In this document: positions 42,953-51,137 of the stretch, one piece after another
How the letters are laid out: the number at the start of each line of letters is the position of its first letter
How positions within the stretch are numbered: the stretch's first letter is position 1
Source: JAZKID01 sp963714065
GTDB taxonomy: Bacteria > Pseudomonadota > Alphaproteobacteria > Rhizobiales > UBA4765
DNA length: 64,000 bases
Direction: 5' to 3'
Assembly (NCBI GenBank): GCA_963714065.1
Contig: OY970226.1
Coordinates: 558,001-622,000 of the forward strand
Program-made: the position numbers and the translations under genes
The notes under the pieces: generated by a model
What the model saw: only the letters and a program-made list of their open reading frames with translations
Databases searched by the model: none
What the model was told of the DNA's origin: nothing

Positions 42953-43804
42953 ATGAATATTTTCAGGACGCCGCAGTACAAACGTGCCTTCGAGATCTAT
43001 ATCCGCCGTGGCCTGCCGATCGAGCTGACCCTAAAGGCCGAAACGAGCGCCAGCCATACGACCACGCATTACATCTGGCGCACAGCAAACGACGACAAGG
43101 TGCGTCCGGCCCATGCGGCCAATGAAGGTAAGATTTTTGGCTGGGGCAATCCGCCGCCGACGGAACATCCAGGCGAAGATTACAACTGCCGCTGCACGGC
43201 GGAGCCTTATACACAGGGAACTAGCGAGTTTGCATATCAGGAACTCACTAGCGACGTCTCCAGCAATAATTTGCCATGGGACGATTACGATTTTGCAAGA
43301 CATTTCTTGTCGCGAGATGGAAGTGCAATTGATCTTCAGGAAATTGGCAATTTACCTGACGTGATAGAATTCTATTTGTTCAAAATCGTCAAAGATGGAG
43401 ACAATATCTATCAACGACTTAATGCACAAATTGTGGATGAGGCACGAAAACATCAGGATGGCCAATTCAGCTATGCATTTGATAAATCTTACGAAGAATT
43501 TAGAAATTATATTTTCGGATTCGGCAGCTCTACGATTGGCGGTACATTTACAGGTAATGTGCGGCACAAAGATGGTCAGATGTACATCGAAGGCCGTATC
43601 GATTTTTATTTCAAGGATACATATGCAGATCCTCTAGATATCAGAGAAAAAATCACAACCGGCACATCCGATCCTGAAGCTTCTATGCCTTGGCTGGTTA
43701 GCATTACAGATGGAGGAGGAACCTATTTCTCCATTCACGCTTCGTGGCATTCTAGTTTCAAAGCCGAGGCTAAATTAAATAAAGGAGGAAGTCGCTACCG
43801 GTGA
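42953..43804 (+). CDS. MuF-type motif fused to an unrecognised C-terminal domain; candidate polymorphic toxin
   Basis: 283 residues. Residues 1-88 match the C-terminal part of phage Mu gpF/SPP1 gp7 head-morphogenesis proteins: HYIWRTANDDKVRPAHAANEG, then GWGNPPPTEHPGEDYNCRC. The rest is a domain I do not recognise, with landmarks YDFARHFLSRDG, FRNYIFGFGSSTIGGTFTGNV, DPLDIRE and ITDGGGTYFSIHASWHS. Base composition drops sharply at the junction: 60-base lines at 43021 and 43141 are 60-65% GC, while those at 43441 and 43501 are 38% GC. No signal peptide, TM helix or strong ribosome-binding site is present. Fusion of a trafficking or phage module to a swapped C-terminus is the layout of MuF polymorphic toxins. 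Toxicity is inferred. Confidence 0.65.
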   Translation: MNIFRTPQYKRAFEIYIRRGLPIELTLKAETSASHTTTHYIWRTANDDKVRPAHAANEGKIFGWGNPPPTEHPGEDYNCRCTAEPYTQGTSEFAYQELTSDVSSNNLPWDDYDFARHFLSRDGSAIDLQEIGNLPDVIEFYLFKIVKDGDNIYQRLNAQIVDEARKHQDGQFSYAFDKSYEEFRNYIFGFGSSTIGGTFTGNVRHKDGQMYIEGRIDFYFKDTYADPLDIREKITTGTSDPEASMPWLVSITDGGGTYFSIHASWHSSFKAEAKLNKGGSRYR

Positions 43805-44517
43805 AGCGAGTAAGGATAAATATATTCGTAAATGACGACACTAAAAATGAACAATGCGTATAAAATTACGGGCGCCGCGATAATAACGACAACACTGCTA
43901 AACACCATTCCTGCATAAGTTTCCTTTTTGCGTACGATACGCCGATATCGCCATCGCCAGATGAATTCACAAAGACCGACATATCCTGTTGCAGGTAGCC
44001 AGCCGAAAATGAGATAAAAAATATTGCTTGCGCCGTCGGCAATATTGATTTCACCGCATTCTTTGTGATGCTGGATAGCACCATCGGAAAACCGGCTTTG
44101 GCAGGCTTCATATGCGCTCCAAATGATTTGACGGCTAGTGTGCAAAGAAAAATTCATGAGAATATAGGTTGCGCCGATGGCAAGAATGAGCCGATCTATG
44201 CGCCAGTCAGCACTGCTTTCCGGCTTAGCGTTGAACACTAGCAGCGGCGCTGTAATAAAGATAAGCCAGAACCAGAAATTGTAAGGAACGTGCGTGAAAA
44301 TCTGAAGCGCGTTGAAAAAACTTTGATCCAGCCCATGAACGAATATCAGCAGAAACGGGAACATTATAGCAAAAAGCCGAAGCCCATATCTTATATGAAT
44401 GGCTTTAGCTGCAAGCGCGGCTCTCATGCTAAGAACATAATATTTCTTGCTTTCTGACACAAGTGTACATTTCCGTGAAAACTCTTGTAGCCGGCATAAA
44501 CTTAGCTTCCTGCTCAT
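43795..44517 (-). CDS. Multi-TM membrane protein, candidate immunity partner
   Basis: Up to 240 residues, or 210 if it starts at ATG 44427. About five TM helices are visible: RLFAIMFPFLLIFVHGL, FWFWLIFITAPLLVF, LILAIGATYILMNFSL, IFYLIFGWLPATGYVGL and VVVIIAAPVILYALFIFSVV. There is no enzymatic motif. It converges with the MuF-fusion gene and overlaps its 3' end by 10 bp. One 60-base line (44101) is 43% GC, below the flanking dcw genes. Immunity proteins against envelope-acting toxins are often small polytopic membrane proteins, so that role is plausible but unproven. Confidence 0.6.
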   Translation of the reverse strand: MSRKLSLCRLQEFSRKCTLVSESKKYYVLSMRAALAAKAIHIRYGLRLFAIMFPFLLIFVHGLDQSFFNALQIFTHVPYNFWFWLIFITAPLLVFNAKPESSADWRIDRLILAIGATYILMNFSLHTSRQIIWSAYEACQSRFSDGAIQHHKECGEINIADGASNIFYLIFGWLPATGYVGLCEFIWRWRYRRIVRKKETYAGMVFSSVVVIIAAPVILYALFIFSVVIYEYIYPYSLHR

Positions 44518-44545
44518 GCGGAAATAAGTAGCTGACCAAATAAAA

Positions 44546-44571
44546 AACGCCGGACTTTTACCCGGCGTTTT
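44546..44571 (-). terminator. Rho-independent terminator after ftsZ
   Basis: Stem AACGCCGG/CCGGCGTT with an 8-base loop, flanked by A-run and T-run (AAAAAACGCCGG ... CCGGCGTTTT). It reads as a terminator on the minus strand, ending the dcw transcript at ftsZ, and could also work on the plus strand. Confidence 0.8.
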
Positions 44572-44591
44572 GTAGCTATCTTAAAGACAAT

Positions 44592-46196
44592 CTAGCTGTT
44601 CGAACGGCGGAGGAAGGCCGGAATTTCCAGATAATCGTCTTCATGGGCTCTTTCCTGGGCTCTCGGTGTCTGCGCCGCGGGACGGCGCTCCGGCGTTGGC
44701 GTTGCAGGACGCGCGATGGGAGGAGCCGCCACGCGCGGCATGGCAAAGCTCTGCTCCGCGTAAGCTTCCTCTTCGCTTTTGCGGCCAAAGCCGAGCGCAG
44801 CAAGGCGGTCGCGCAGGCCTGCGCGTTTTTCCTCGAGCGGATTTTCGTATCCCGCATTGCTTTGCGATGCCTCGACCTGACGGCGCGCGACGAGCGGCAG
44901 TTCATCGATACGCGGCATGCGTGGCGTGCGCTGCTCAGAACGCATCGGCTCCGGCGGGATGAACGAGATCTGCTCGGGCTGCGCTTCGGGAATTTCCTCT
45001 TGCACGGTTTCCATCTGCGGCTGTGTCGATGGCGTGATCGCGCGGATCATGACATCGGGATCGCTCAATGACGGTGTCGGCGCTGAAGCTGATTGCACTA
45101 TCGGGCGCGCGCCATCTCGCCCTGGCGAGATGGGATTTGTGAATGCCAAGTCGGCAGGGGCCGACTTGGTTATGCCAAGGCGGGCACGCTGGTTGATCTC
45201 GAGCGCCGAGAGCGGCTCCGCGGCCTTGGCTGCGGCCTCAATACCGGTTGCCACGACCGAGACGCGGATAATGCCCTCTAAACTGTCATCGTAAGTCGCA
45301 CCGACGATGATGTTCGCTTCCTGGTCCACTTCCTCGCGGATGCGGGTTGCGGCTTCGTCGAGTTCGTACAGCGTCATATCTCTGCCGCCGGTGATCGAAA
45401 TCAGCAGACCCTTGGCGCCGCGCATTTCGACATCGTCGAGAAGCGGGTTGGAGATGGCGGCTTCCGCCGCATGCATGGCGCGGTTTTCGCCCGAGGCCTC
45501 GCCCGTGCCCATCATCGCCTTGCCCATGCCGCGCATGACGGAGCGCACATCGGCGAAGTCGAGATTGATCAGGCCTTCCTTCACCATCAGGTCGGTGATG
45601 CAGGCCACGCCCGAATAGAGCACCTGGTCGGCCATGCCGAACGCATCCGCAAAGGTCGTTTTCTCGTTCGCGACACGGAAGAGGTTCTGGTTCGGGATCA
45701 CGATCAAGGTATCGACATGCTTTTGCAGCTCTAAAATTCCGGCATCAGCCGTGCGCATGCGCTTGATGCCTTCGAAATGGAACGGCTTCGTGACGACACC
45801 GACCGTAAGAATACCCATTTCCTTGGCAAGCCGCGCAACCACAGGGGCCGCACCTGTGCCGGTGCCGCCGCCCATGCCGGCGGTGATGAAAGCCATATGC
45901 GCGCCTGCAAGATGATCGCGGATCTCGTCGATCGTCTCTTCCGCGGCGGCGCAACCGACTTCCGGATGCGAGCCCGCGCCCAATCCTTCCGTGACGGCGA
46001 CACCCATTTGGATGATGCGCGTTGCGCGCGAGGCGGTAAGCGCCTGGCTGTCGGTATTGCCGACAACAAATTCCACGCCCTGCATTCCGGATGCGATCAT
46101 GTTGTTGACCGCGTTTCCGCCAGCGCCTCCGACACCGAATACTATCAGGCGCGGTTTCAGCTCGGTAATTTCCGGCATTTTCAGATTGATCGTCAT
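44592..46196 (-). CDS. ftsZ: Cell-division GTPase FtsZ
   Basis: 534 residues. The tubulin signature GGGTGTGAAP, N-terminal GVGGAGGNAVNNMI and T7-loop LINLDFADVRSVM are intact. A long disordered linker (about 320-515) leads to the conserved C-terminal peptide DDYLEIPAFLRR, which binds FtsA and other partners. It polymerises the Z-ring. Residues about 343-362 are encoded by a two-hairpin palindromic element inserted in frame in the linker. It is the last gene of the dcw transcript, with a terminator 20 bases after the stop. Confidence 0.96.
   Translation of the reverse strand: MTINLKMPEITELKPRLIVFGVGGAGGNAVNNMIASGMQGVEFVVGNTDSQALTASRATRIIQMGVAVTEGLGAGSHPEVGCAAAEETIDEIRDHLAGAHMAFITAGMGGGTGTGAAPVVARLAKEMGILTVGVVTKPFHFEGIKRMRTADAGILELQKHVDTLIVIPNQNLFRVANEKTTFADAFGMADQVLYSGVACITDLMVKEGLINLDFADVRSVMRGMGKAMMGTGEASGENRAMHAAEAAISNPLLDDVEMRGAKGLLISITGGRDMTLYELDEAATRIREEVDQEANIIVGATYDDSLEGIIRVSVVATGIEAAAKAAEPLSALEINQRARLGITKSAPADLAFTNPISPGRDGARPIVQSASAPTPSLSDPDVMIRAITPSTQPQMETVQEEIPEAQPEQISFIPPEPMRSEQRTPRMPRIDELPLVARRQVEASQSNAGYENPLEEKRAGLRDRLAALGFGRKSEEEAYAEQSFAMPRVAAPPIARPATPTPERRPAAQTPRAQERAHEDDYLEIPAFLRRSNS
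45112..45169. repeat. In-frame two-hairpin palindromic element inside ftsZ
   Basis: Two perfect 10-bp stems, CCATCTCGCC-CT-GGCGAGATGG (45112-45133) and CCAAGTCGGC-AGGG-GCCGACTTGG (45146-45169), are separated by a 12-base linker. The plan, and the shared AAGTCGG arm, resemble the element at 27265-27322. It keeps the ftsZ frame and encodes part of the disordered linker, in the manner of Rickettsia palindromic elements. Confidence 0.75.
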
Positions 46197-46257
46197 GGCT
46201 TCCTCTTCTTCACTCTCTCTACTCGTGGCCCCGTATCGGATCCTGATACAGCGCCTT

Positions 46258-47571
46258 TCAAAAACTCTCGCGGATCCACGCGCCCATGCGGGCCATATAG
46301 CCGTCCGTTCCCGTCATCAGCTGCCGCATCTTGCGCGGCTCGACCTGTTCGATCTGCGCGATCTGCGGATAAATGGCGAGGCCGAAAACAGTTGCGAAAG
46401 CAGGCCCCTTGGCCGCCTCCGGCAGACCGGACACGCCGAGCGGCCGGCCGATGCGCACCTGGCTGCCCAGGATTCGCCGCGCCGCTTCCGAAAGACCGGT
46501 GAGCTGCGAAGCGCCGCCGGTGAGAACGATGCAACGCCCCATCTGATTCAAAAACCCGGATGCCTTGAGCTTGCCGCGCACCAGCTCCAGCATTTCCTCG
46601 ACGCGCGGGCGAATGATTTTCACCAGTTGCGCGCGCGGAACTTGCACCGTTTCCGCATCGTCCCCCGCCTGCGTGACGGACAGGAATTCGTGATCGTCCG
46701 ACGGACACGGCAGGGGCGAGCCATGCAAGGTCTTGAGACGCTCCGCCTGCTGGATCGACGTGGACAAACCGACCGCGATATCGGTGGTGATGTGATGGCC
46801 GCCGACGGGAATGCCGTTCGCATGTACGAAGCGCCCGTGCTGGAACACGGCAAGCGTCGTCGTGCCGCCGCCGCAATCGACAAGGCAGGCACCAAGCTCC
46901 GTCTCGTCGTCGACAAGAACGGAAAGACCGCTGGCATATGGCGTCGCCACCACCGCATCGACATGCAGATGGCAGCGCTCGACGCATAAAAGAATATTGC
47001 GGATCGGAGCAGAGTCGGCGGAAATCACATGCATGTCGACGCTCAAGGTCTCGCCGATCATACCGCGCGGATCGCGGATGGAGGTTGTTTCGTCCAGCGA
47101 GAAGCCGACAGGCAGGGAGTGAACGACAAGGCGGCCTTCGCGCAGGGAATGCACGGAACCCGCTTCGAGCACGCGGCGGATATCCGCATCCTCGACCTCA
47201 TGTCCGCCAATGCTCACGGAGGCGGCATAGGCCTCGGATGAAAGATGGCCGGAAGAAATATTGACGATCAGGCTCTCGATGGTAAGACCCGCCATGCGCT
47301 CGGCCGCATCTACCGCAAGACGGATGCTCTGCTCGGCCGCATCCATATCGACGATCACGCCCGATTTGATGCCGCGCGCACGCTGATGACCGAAACCGAC
47401 AAGCTCGACCGTATGCGTACGATGCGGCAGATAGTTAGAAGCGGAGACGGGCCGCAATTTCGCAATTGCGCAGGCGATCTTGGAAGAGCCGATATCGAGC
47501 ACGGTCACCATTGTCGTTCTCTTCGGTGACAGGGTTTTTAAACGCGCGCTTTTGTGAAAGAGGGCGTTCAT
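46258..47571 (-). CDS. ftsA: Cell-division protein FtsA
   Basis: 437 residues. Actin-fold phosphate loop VLDIGSSKIACAIAK, SHS2/1C domain (EDADIRRVLEAGSVH region), second phosphate motif DCGGGTTTLAVF and adenosine motif VLTGGASQLTGL are present. The C-terminal amphipathic helix YMARMGAWIRESF anchors FtsZ to the membrane. It overlaps ftsQ by 4 bp and lies 62 bases upstream of ftsZ, the usual order. Confidence 0.95.
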   Translation of the reverse strand: MNALFHKSARLKTLSPKRTTMVTVLDIGSSKIACAIAKLRPVSASNYLPHRTHTVELVGFGHQRARGIKSGVIVDMDAAEQSIRLAVDAAERMAGLTIESLIVNISSGHLSSEAYAASVSIGGHEVEDADIRRVLEAGSVHSLREGRLVVHSLPVGFSLDETTSIRDPRGMIGETLSVDMHVISADSAPIRNILLCVERCHLHVDAVVATPYASGLSVLVDDETELGACLVDCGGGTTTLAVFQHGRFVHANGIPVGGHHITTDIAVGLSTSIQQAERLKTLHGSPLPCPSDDHEFLSVTQAGDDAETVQVPRAQLVKIIRPRVEEMLELVRGKLKASGFLNQMGRCIVLTGGASQLTGLSEAARRILGSQVRIGRPLGVSGLPEAAKGPAFATVFGLAIYPQIAQIEQVEPRKMRQLMTGTDGYMARMGAWIRESF

Positions 47572-48578
47572 ACGCGCGCCCCATCTGTTTTCGGTGGCGA
47601 GATCGGCGCTGTCTTTTTGTAACTGCCGGCGCGGATCTTGAGCGTATCGAGGCGCTGCTTCAGCGCGCCCTCCGAAAGCCGCACGATGACGCGGTCCGGC
47701 AGGCGCAGATCGACGATGGTGATATCGCGCTTGAGCAGCGCATCGTCCTTGTCGAGCCTTGCGAGCGCGGCAAGTGCCGCGCCCAGATCGTGCTCGGGCA
47801 ATTTGATATCGATGCCGTCGGAAAGTTTCAGGTTCCAGCGGCGGTTGGCGACGAGGATGGCGGCCCGCATGCGCGATTGCAGGGCCGGAAAGCGCGCAAG
47901 TTCTTCAAGCAAGGGTCCGGCCTGCGCATCGGCACCATCGCCGACGATGAGAGGCAGGGAGGAAAAACGCACATCCGTGTAAGCGCCGATCTTGCGGCCG
48001 TCGCGATCGATCATCGCAACCGCACCATCGCGCTGCCAGAGCGCATAAGGCGTACGCTCGACCAGGCTGACTTCCACCGTGGCCGGCATGAGGAGGCGAA
48101 CGGACGCTTCCTTGATCCAGGGAATATCGAGAAAGCGCTGCCGCGCCGCGTTCACGTCGAGCGTCAGCGCCGAAGAAGATTTGACATCGAGCAGGCCGGT
48201 GATTTCCTCGGATGTCAGGCGCGAGCCGCCGGCCACGCGTACTTCGCGGATTTCGAAACCCAGCGTGCGCGCAACGCCCGAGAGGGCAATATGCGCCGTA
48301 TCCCTGATCTTTTCCATGGCATCGCCAAGGGCGAGACCATAAACACCGATCAGCGCGAAAAAAGCGGCCAGCACAAGCCGTGCTTCGCGCATCGGCGCTT
48401 CGCCGCGGCGAAGCTTATCGCGCCAGGTCGGGCGTTCCACGCGCAGCGTCTTGCGCGGCGCAGAAAAGTTGCGGGAGCCGTGTTTCGCATATCTGCGCTT
48501 TGCATGATCGCGACCGCCAAAAAAGCGAGGAAACGCCGAAGCGGCAATTCTGCCGGGCAGCTCTCTCAGCGATTGCAC
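47568..48578 (-). CDS. ftsQ: Cell-division protein FtsQ
   Basis: 336 residues. A long basic cytosolic N-terminus (about 60 residues) and one TM helix (EARLVLAAFFALIGVYGLAL) come first. A POTRA domain (FEIREVRVAGGSRLTSEEI) and the FtsQ/DivIB beta domain (WIKEASVRLLMPATVEVSLVERTPYALWQ) follow. It scaffolds the FtsQLB divisome complex. It overlaps ddl by 13 bp and ftsA by 4 bp. Confidence 0.93.
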   Translation of the reverse strand: MQSLRELPGRIAASAFPRFFGGRDHAKRRYAKHGSRNFSAPRKTLRVERPTWRDKLRRGEAPMREARLVLAAFFALIGVYGLALGDAMEKIRDTAHIALSGVARTLGFEIREVRVAGGSRLTSEEITGLLDVKSSSALTLDVNAARQRFLDIPWIKEASVRLLMPATVEVSLVERTPYALWQRDGAVAMIDRDGRKIGAYTDVRFSSLPLIVGDGADAQAGPLLEELARFPALQSRMRAAILVANRRWNLKLSDGIDIKLPEHDLGAALAALARLDKDDALLKRDITIVDLRLPDRVIVRLSEGALKQRLDTLKIRAGSYKKTAPISPPKTDGARV

Positions 48579-49480
48579 GATGCATCCTCCAAAATCCAGC
48601 GCACCAGATCCTGGAAGGAATGCCCCGCGTGAGCAGCCAGTTCGGGGACGAGCGATGTGCGCGTCATCCCTGGCTGCGTGTTCACCTCGAGGCAGATCAC
48701 TTCGCCACTGCCGCGGTCGTCGTAACGGAAATCCGTACGCGTGACCCCGCGGCAGCCCAAGGCTTGATGCGCCAACAAGGATAAGTGTTGTATTTCTTGG
48801 TAAATATTCGGTTTAATCCGGGCCGGAAGAATGTGTTTTGATCCCCCCGGCGCATATTTCAATTCATAGTCGTAAAAACGGGCATTTTGCACGATTTCGA
48901 TAACGCCCAGAGGCACTTCGCCCATCACCGCGCAGGTCAATTCCATGCCGGGGACGAATTTTTCTACCAAAAGTTGATCGCCATGGTCCCAATCCGGCCT
49001 CGTTAACTCCTGTGGCGGGTGCGCCATGTCCACAGCAACGATGAACACGCCGACCGACGAACCGCCGGCATTAGGCTTGAGCACATAGGGCGGTTTCATG
49101 ACATGTTTTCTGGCTGCCTCCGCACGCGAAACAATGCGCCCTTCGGCAACGGGCACGCCCGCATTTGAAAGCATGATACGCGCCATCTGCTTGTCCATGG
49201 CGAGAGCGCTGCTCAGCACGCCGGAATGCGTGTAGGGAATTTGCATCAACTCCAGCAGCCCCTGGATGGTGCCGTCTTCGCCCGGCACACCATGAAGCGC
49301 TAGGAAGGCCGCATCCAGTTTCAGTTGTTCGAGAACGGTTGCGATATCGCGCTGCATGTCGATGCGCGAAACCTTATAGCCGCAGGCTTCGAGCGCATCC
49401 GCGCATTGCGCCCCCGTGTTCAGCGACACTTCACGCTCGGAAGACCAGCCACCCATCAATACTGCGACATGTTTGCTCAA
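48566..49480 (-). CDS. ddl: D-alanine-D-alanine ligase
   Basis: 304 residues in the ATP-grasp fold: HVAVLMGGWSSEREVSL at the N-terminus, HGVPGEDGTIQGLLE, KPNAGGSSVGV, and the metal-binding ICLEVNTQPGMTRTSLVPE. It makes the D-Ala-D-Ala dipeptide. The start is TTG at 49480, supported by AAAGGAG seven bases upstream and by homology starting at KHVAVLMGG. Longer in-frame starts inside murB are rejected. The TTG overlaps the murB stop. Confidence 0.93.
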   Translation of the reverse strand: MSKHVAVLMGGWSSEREVSLNTGAQCADALEACGYKVSRIDMQRDIATVLEQLKLDAAFLALHGVPGEDGTIQGLLELMQIPYTHSGVLSSALAMDKQMARIMLSNAGVPVAEGRIVSRAEAARKHVMKPPYVLKPNAGGSSVGVFIVAVDMAHPPQELTRPDWDHGDQLLVEKFVPGMELTCAVMGEVPLGVIEIVQNARFYDYELKYAPGGSKHILPARIKPNIYQEIQHLSLLAHQALGCRGVTRTDFRYDDRGSGEVICLEVNTQPGMTRTSLVPELAAHAGHSFQDLVRWILEDASCNR

Positions 49481-50430
49481 GCGGCGGCTCCTTTCGGTTT
49501 GAAAATCTTCACTTCCCTGCCCGGCCCGAACTCTCCCATGCGCTTGATTTCCCATTCGAGCAGGACGCCGGAATGCTGAAAGACAAGCCGCCGCACGGTT
49601 TCGCCAAGCGTTTCTATATCATGAGCGCTGGCGCCTTCGTCGTTGATCATGAAATTGCAGTGCAGCTCCGACATATGCGCGCCGCCGACGCGCAACCCGC
49701 GACATCCTGCCGCATCGATCAGTTGCCATGCTTTGTGGTGCGGCGGATTCTTGAAAGTCGAGCCGCCGGTGCGCGACTTGATCGGCTGCGTGCTTTCGCG
49801 CTTGTCCTGAATTTCTTCCATCTGTTTGAGAATGATTTCGCGCTCGCCGGGCGCGCCCTGAAACGAAGCCTGCGTGAAAATATAACCGGGAGGCACGGCA
49901 CTGCTGCGATAGGTGAATCCGAAATCCGTATTCTTGAGAACATGGATATTACCAAGCCGGTCCAGCGCGCGCGCCTCGATCAGCACGTCTTTCGTCTCGC
50001 ACCCATACGCACCGCCATTCATGCGCAGCGCGCCGCCAATAGAGCCGGGAATGCCCCGGTAAAAAGCCAATCCTGCAATCCCTGCTTCTGCCGCCGCCTT
50101 CGCCATACGCACATCGGGTGCGCTCGCGCCCGCGGCAACACGGTAATCTTTCTGCGGCACGATGGCGCCGAAGCCCTTTACCGAGAGACGTATGACGACA
50201 CCTTTGATGCCGCCTTCGCGCACGATCAGGTTGGAACCGAGGCCGACGACCGTAACGGGTGCATCCGGCGGCAGGTTTTTCAGGCATTGCGCCAGATCTT
50301 CTTCGTCGGCCGGTGCGAACAGAACTTCCGCAGGGCCGCCGGTGCGAAACCAGGAGATTTCCGACATCGGCAGGTTGGCCTGCAGCGTGCCTCTCAAATT
50401 AAGGGCTTGTAGATCCTCAAACAAGCTCAT
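49477..50430 (-). CDS. murB: UDP-N-acetylenolpyruvoylglucosamine reductase MurB
   Basis: 317 residues. FAD-binding motifs SWFRTGGPAEVLF, GLGSNLIVREGGI and GIPGSIGGALRMNGGAYG, and the catalytic region YRSSAVPPGYIFTQASF and LIDAAGCRGLRVGGAHMSELHCNFMIN are present. It reduces UDP-GlcNAc-enolpyruvate to UDP-MurNAc with NADPH. It overlaps the glutamine-amidotransferase gene by 4 bp. Confidence 0.95.
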   Translation of the reverse strand: MSLFEDLQALNLRGTLQANLPMSEISWFRTGGPAEVLFAPADEEDLAQCLKNLPPDAPVTVVGLGSNLIVREGGIKGVVIRLSVKGFGAIVPQKDYRVAAGASAPDVRMAKAAAEAGIAGLAFYRGIPGSIGGALRMNGGAYGCETKDVLIEARALDRLGNIHVLKNTDFGFTYRSSAVPPGYIFTQASFQGAPGEREIILKQMEEIQDKRESTQPIKSRTGGSTFKNPPHHKAWQLIDAAGCRGLRVGGAHMSELHCNFMINDEGASAHDIETLGETVRRLVFQHSGVLLEWEIKRMGEFGPGREVKIFKPKGAAA

Positions 50431-51137
50431 GGCAGTTTTTCCACCATGTCGAACCAGTTCGAAAATATTTTTTTTCCGGCTTCGACCGAGGCTTCGCCGA
50501 ATTTTTTTGCCTGCGTGCGGATATCGTCGGTGCTCATGCCGAATTGCGCGAGATCGCCTTGATAGGCCGTCAGCCAGCCTTCGAGGCGCTCAGGCCCCGT
50601 TTCCAGATGAAATTGCAGGCCGAGCTGGTGCGGTTTTCTCTGAAACGCCTGCACCGGCGAAAAATTATTATGTGCGAGAAGAACTGCGCCGGGTGCAAGC
50701 TGGCAATTGTCGCCGTGCCAGTGCAGGACGGGAATATGCGCGAGCGGCGCCAGAGCCGAGTCGCGCCCTTCTTGCGTCAAGTGCACGCCACCCCAGCCGA
50801 ATTCGCGCGCACCGCTGGGATAAACCTTGCCTCCCATGGCAACCGTCATGATCTGCGCGCCGAGGCAGATGCCCAAAATCGCCCTCTCCGCCTGCAGCCG
50901 CGCCCGCGCGAGGTCGATTTCATGGCTAAGAAAATCATGTTTGTCGGCATCATAGACCGCATGCGGGCCACCGAGCATGATGACGAGATCGGCGTTCAGA
51001 AACCTGTCCCGGCTTAACGACAAATCCTGCGCATCGACATAATGTGTGTGATAGCCGCGCTCGCGCAATATGCCGCCCAATATACCGAGGCCCTCGAAAT
51101 TTATGTGACGAACGGCAAGGCAGGTTCTTTCCGACAT
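50427..51137 (-). CDS. Class I glutamine amidotransferase-like protein inside the dcw cluster
   Basis: 236 residues. The GATase1 fold has catalytic Cys91 in LGICLGAQIM, and His and Glu in GLQFHLETGPE. The style is that of GuaA-like or YfeJ-like stand-alone amidotransferases. It starts directly after the murC stop and overlaps murB by 4 bp, so it is translated with them. This is not a usual dcw member. A role in amidating a peptidoglycan precursor is conceivable, as GatD does in Gram-positives, but no MurT partner is visible. Simple hitch-hiking is equally possible. Confidence 0.85.
   Translation of the reverse strand: MSERTCLAVRHINFEGLGILGGILRERGYHTHYVDAQDLSLSRDRFLNADLVIMLGGPHAVYDADKHDFLSHEIDLARARLQAERAILGICLGAQIMTVAMGGKVYPSGAREFGWGGVHLTQEGRDSALAPLAHIPVLHWHGDNCQLAPGAVLLAHNNFSPVQAFQRKPHQLGLQFHLETGPERLEGWLTAYQGDLAQFGMSTDDIRTQAKKFGEASVEAGKKIFSNWFDMVEKLP

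Noticed and set aside
42953..43214. Prophage head-gene remnant
   Set aside because: Only the short C-terminal MuF-type motif is present, with no portal, terminase, capsid or integrase genes, and it is joined in frame to another domain with an intact stop.
49481..49555. Longer start for ddl inside murB
   Set aside because: TTG at 49480 has a strong AAAGGAG site, and Ddl homology starts immediately after it; the extension is murB sequence.
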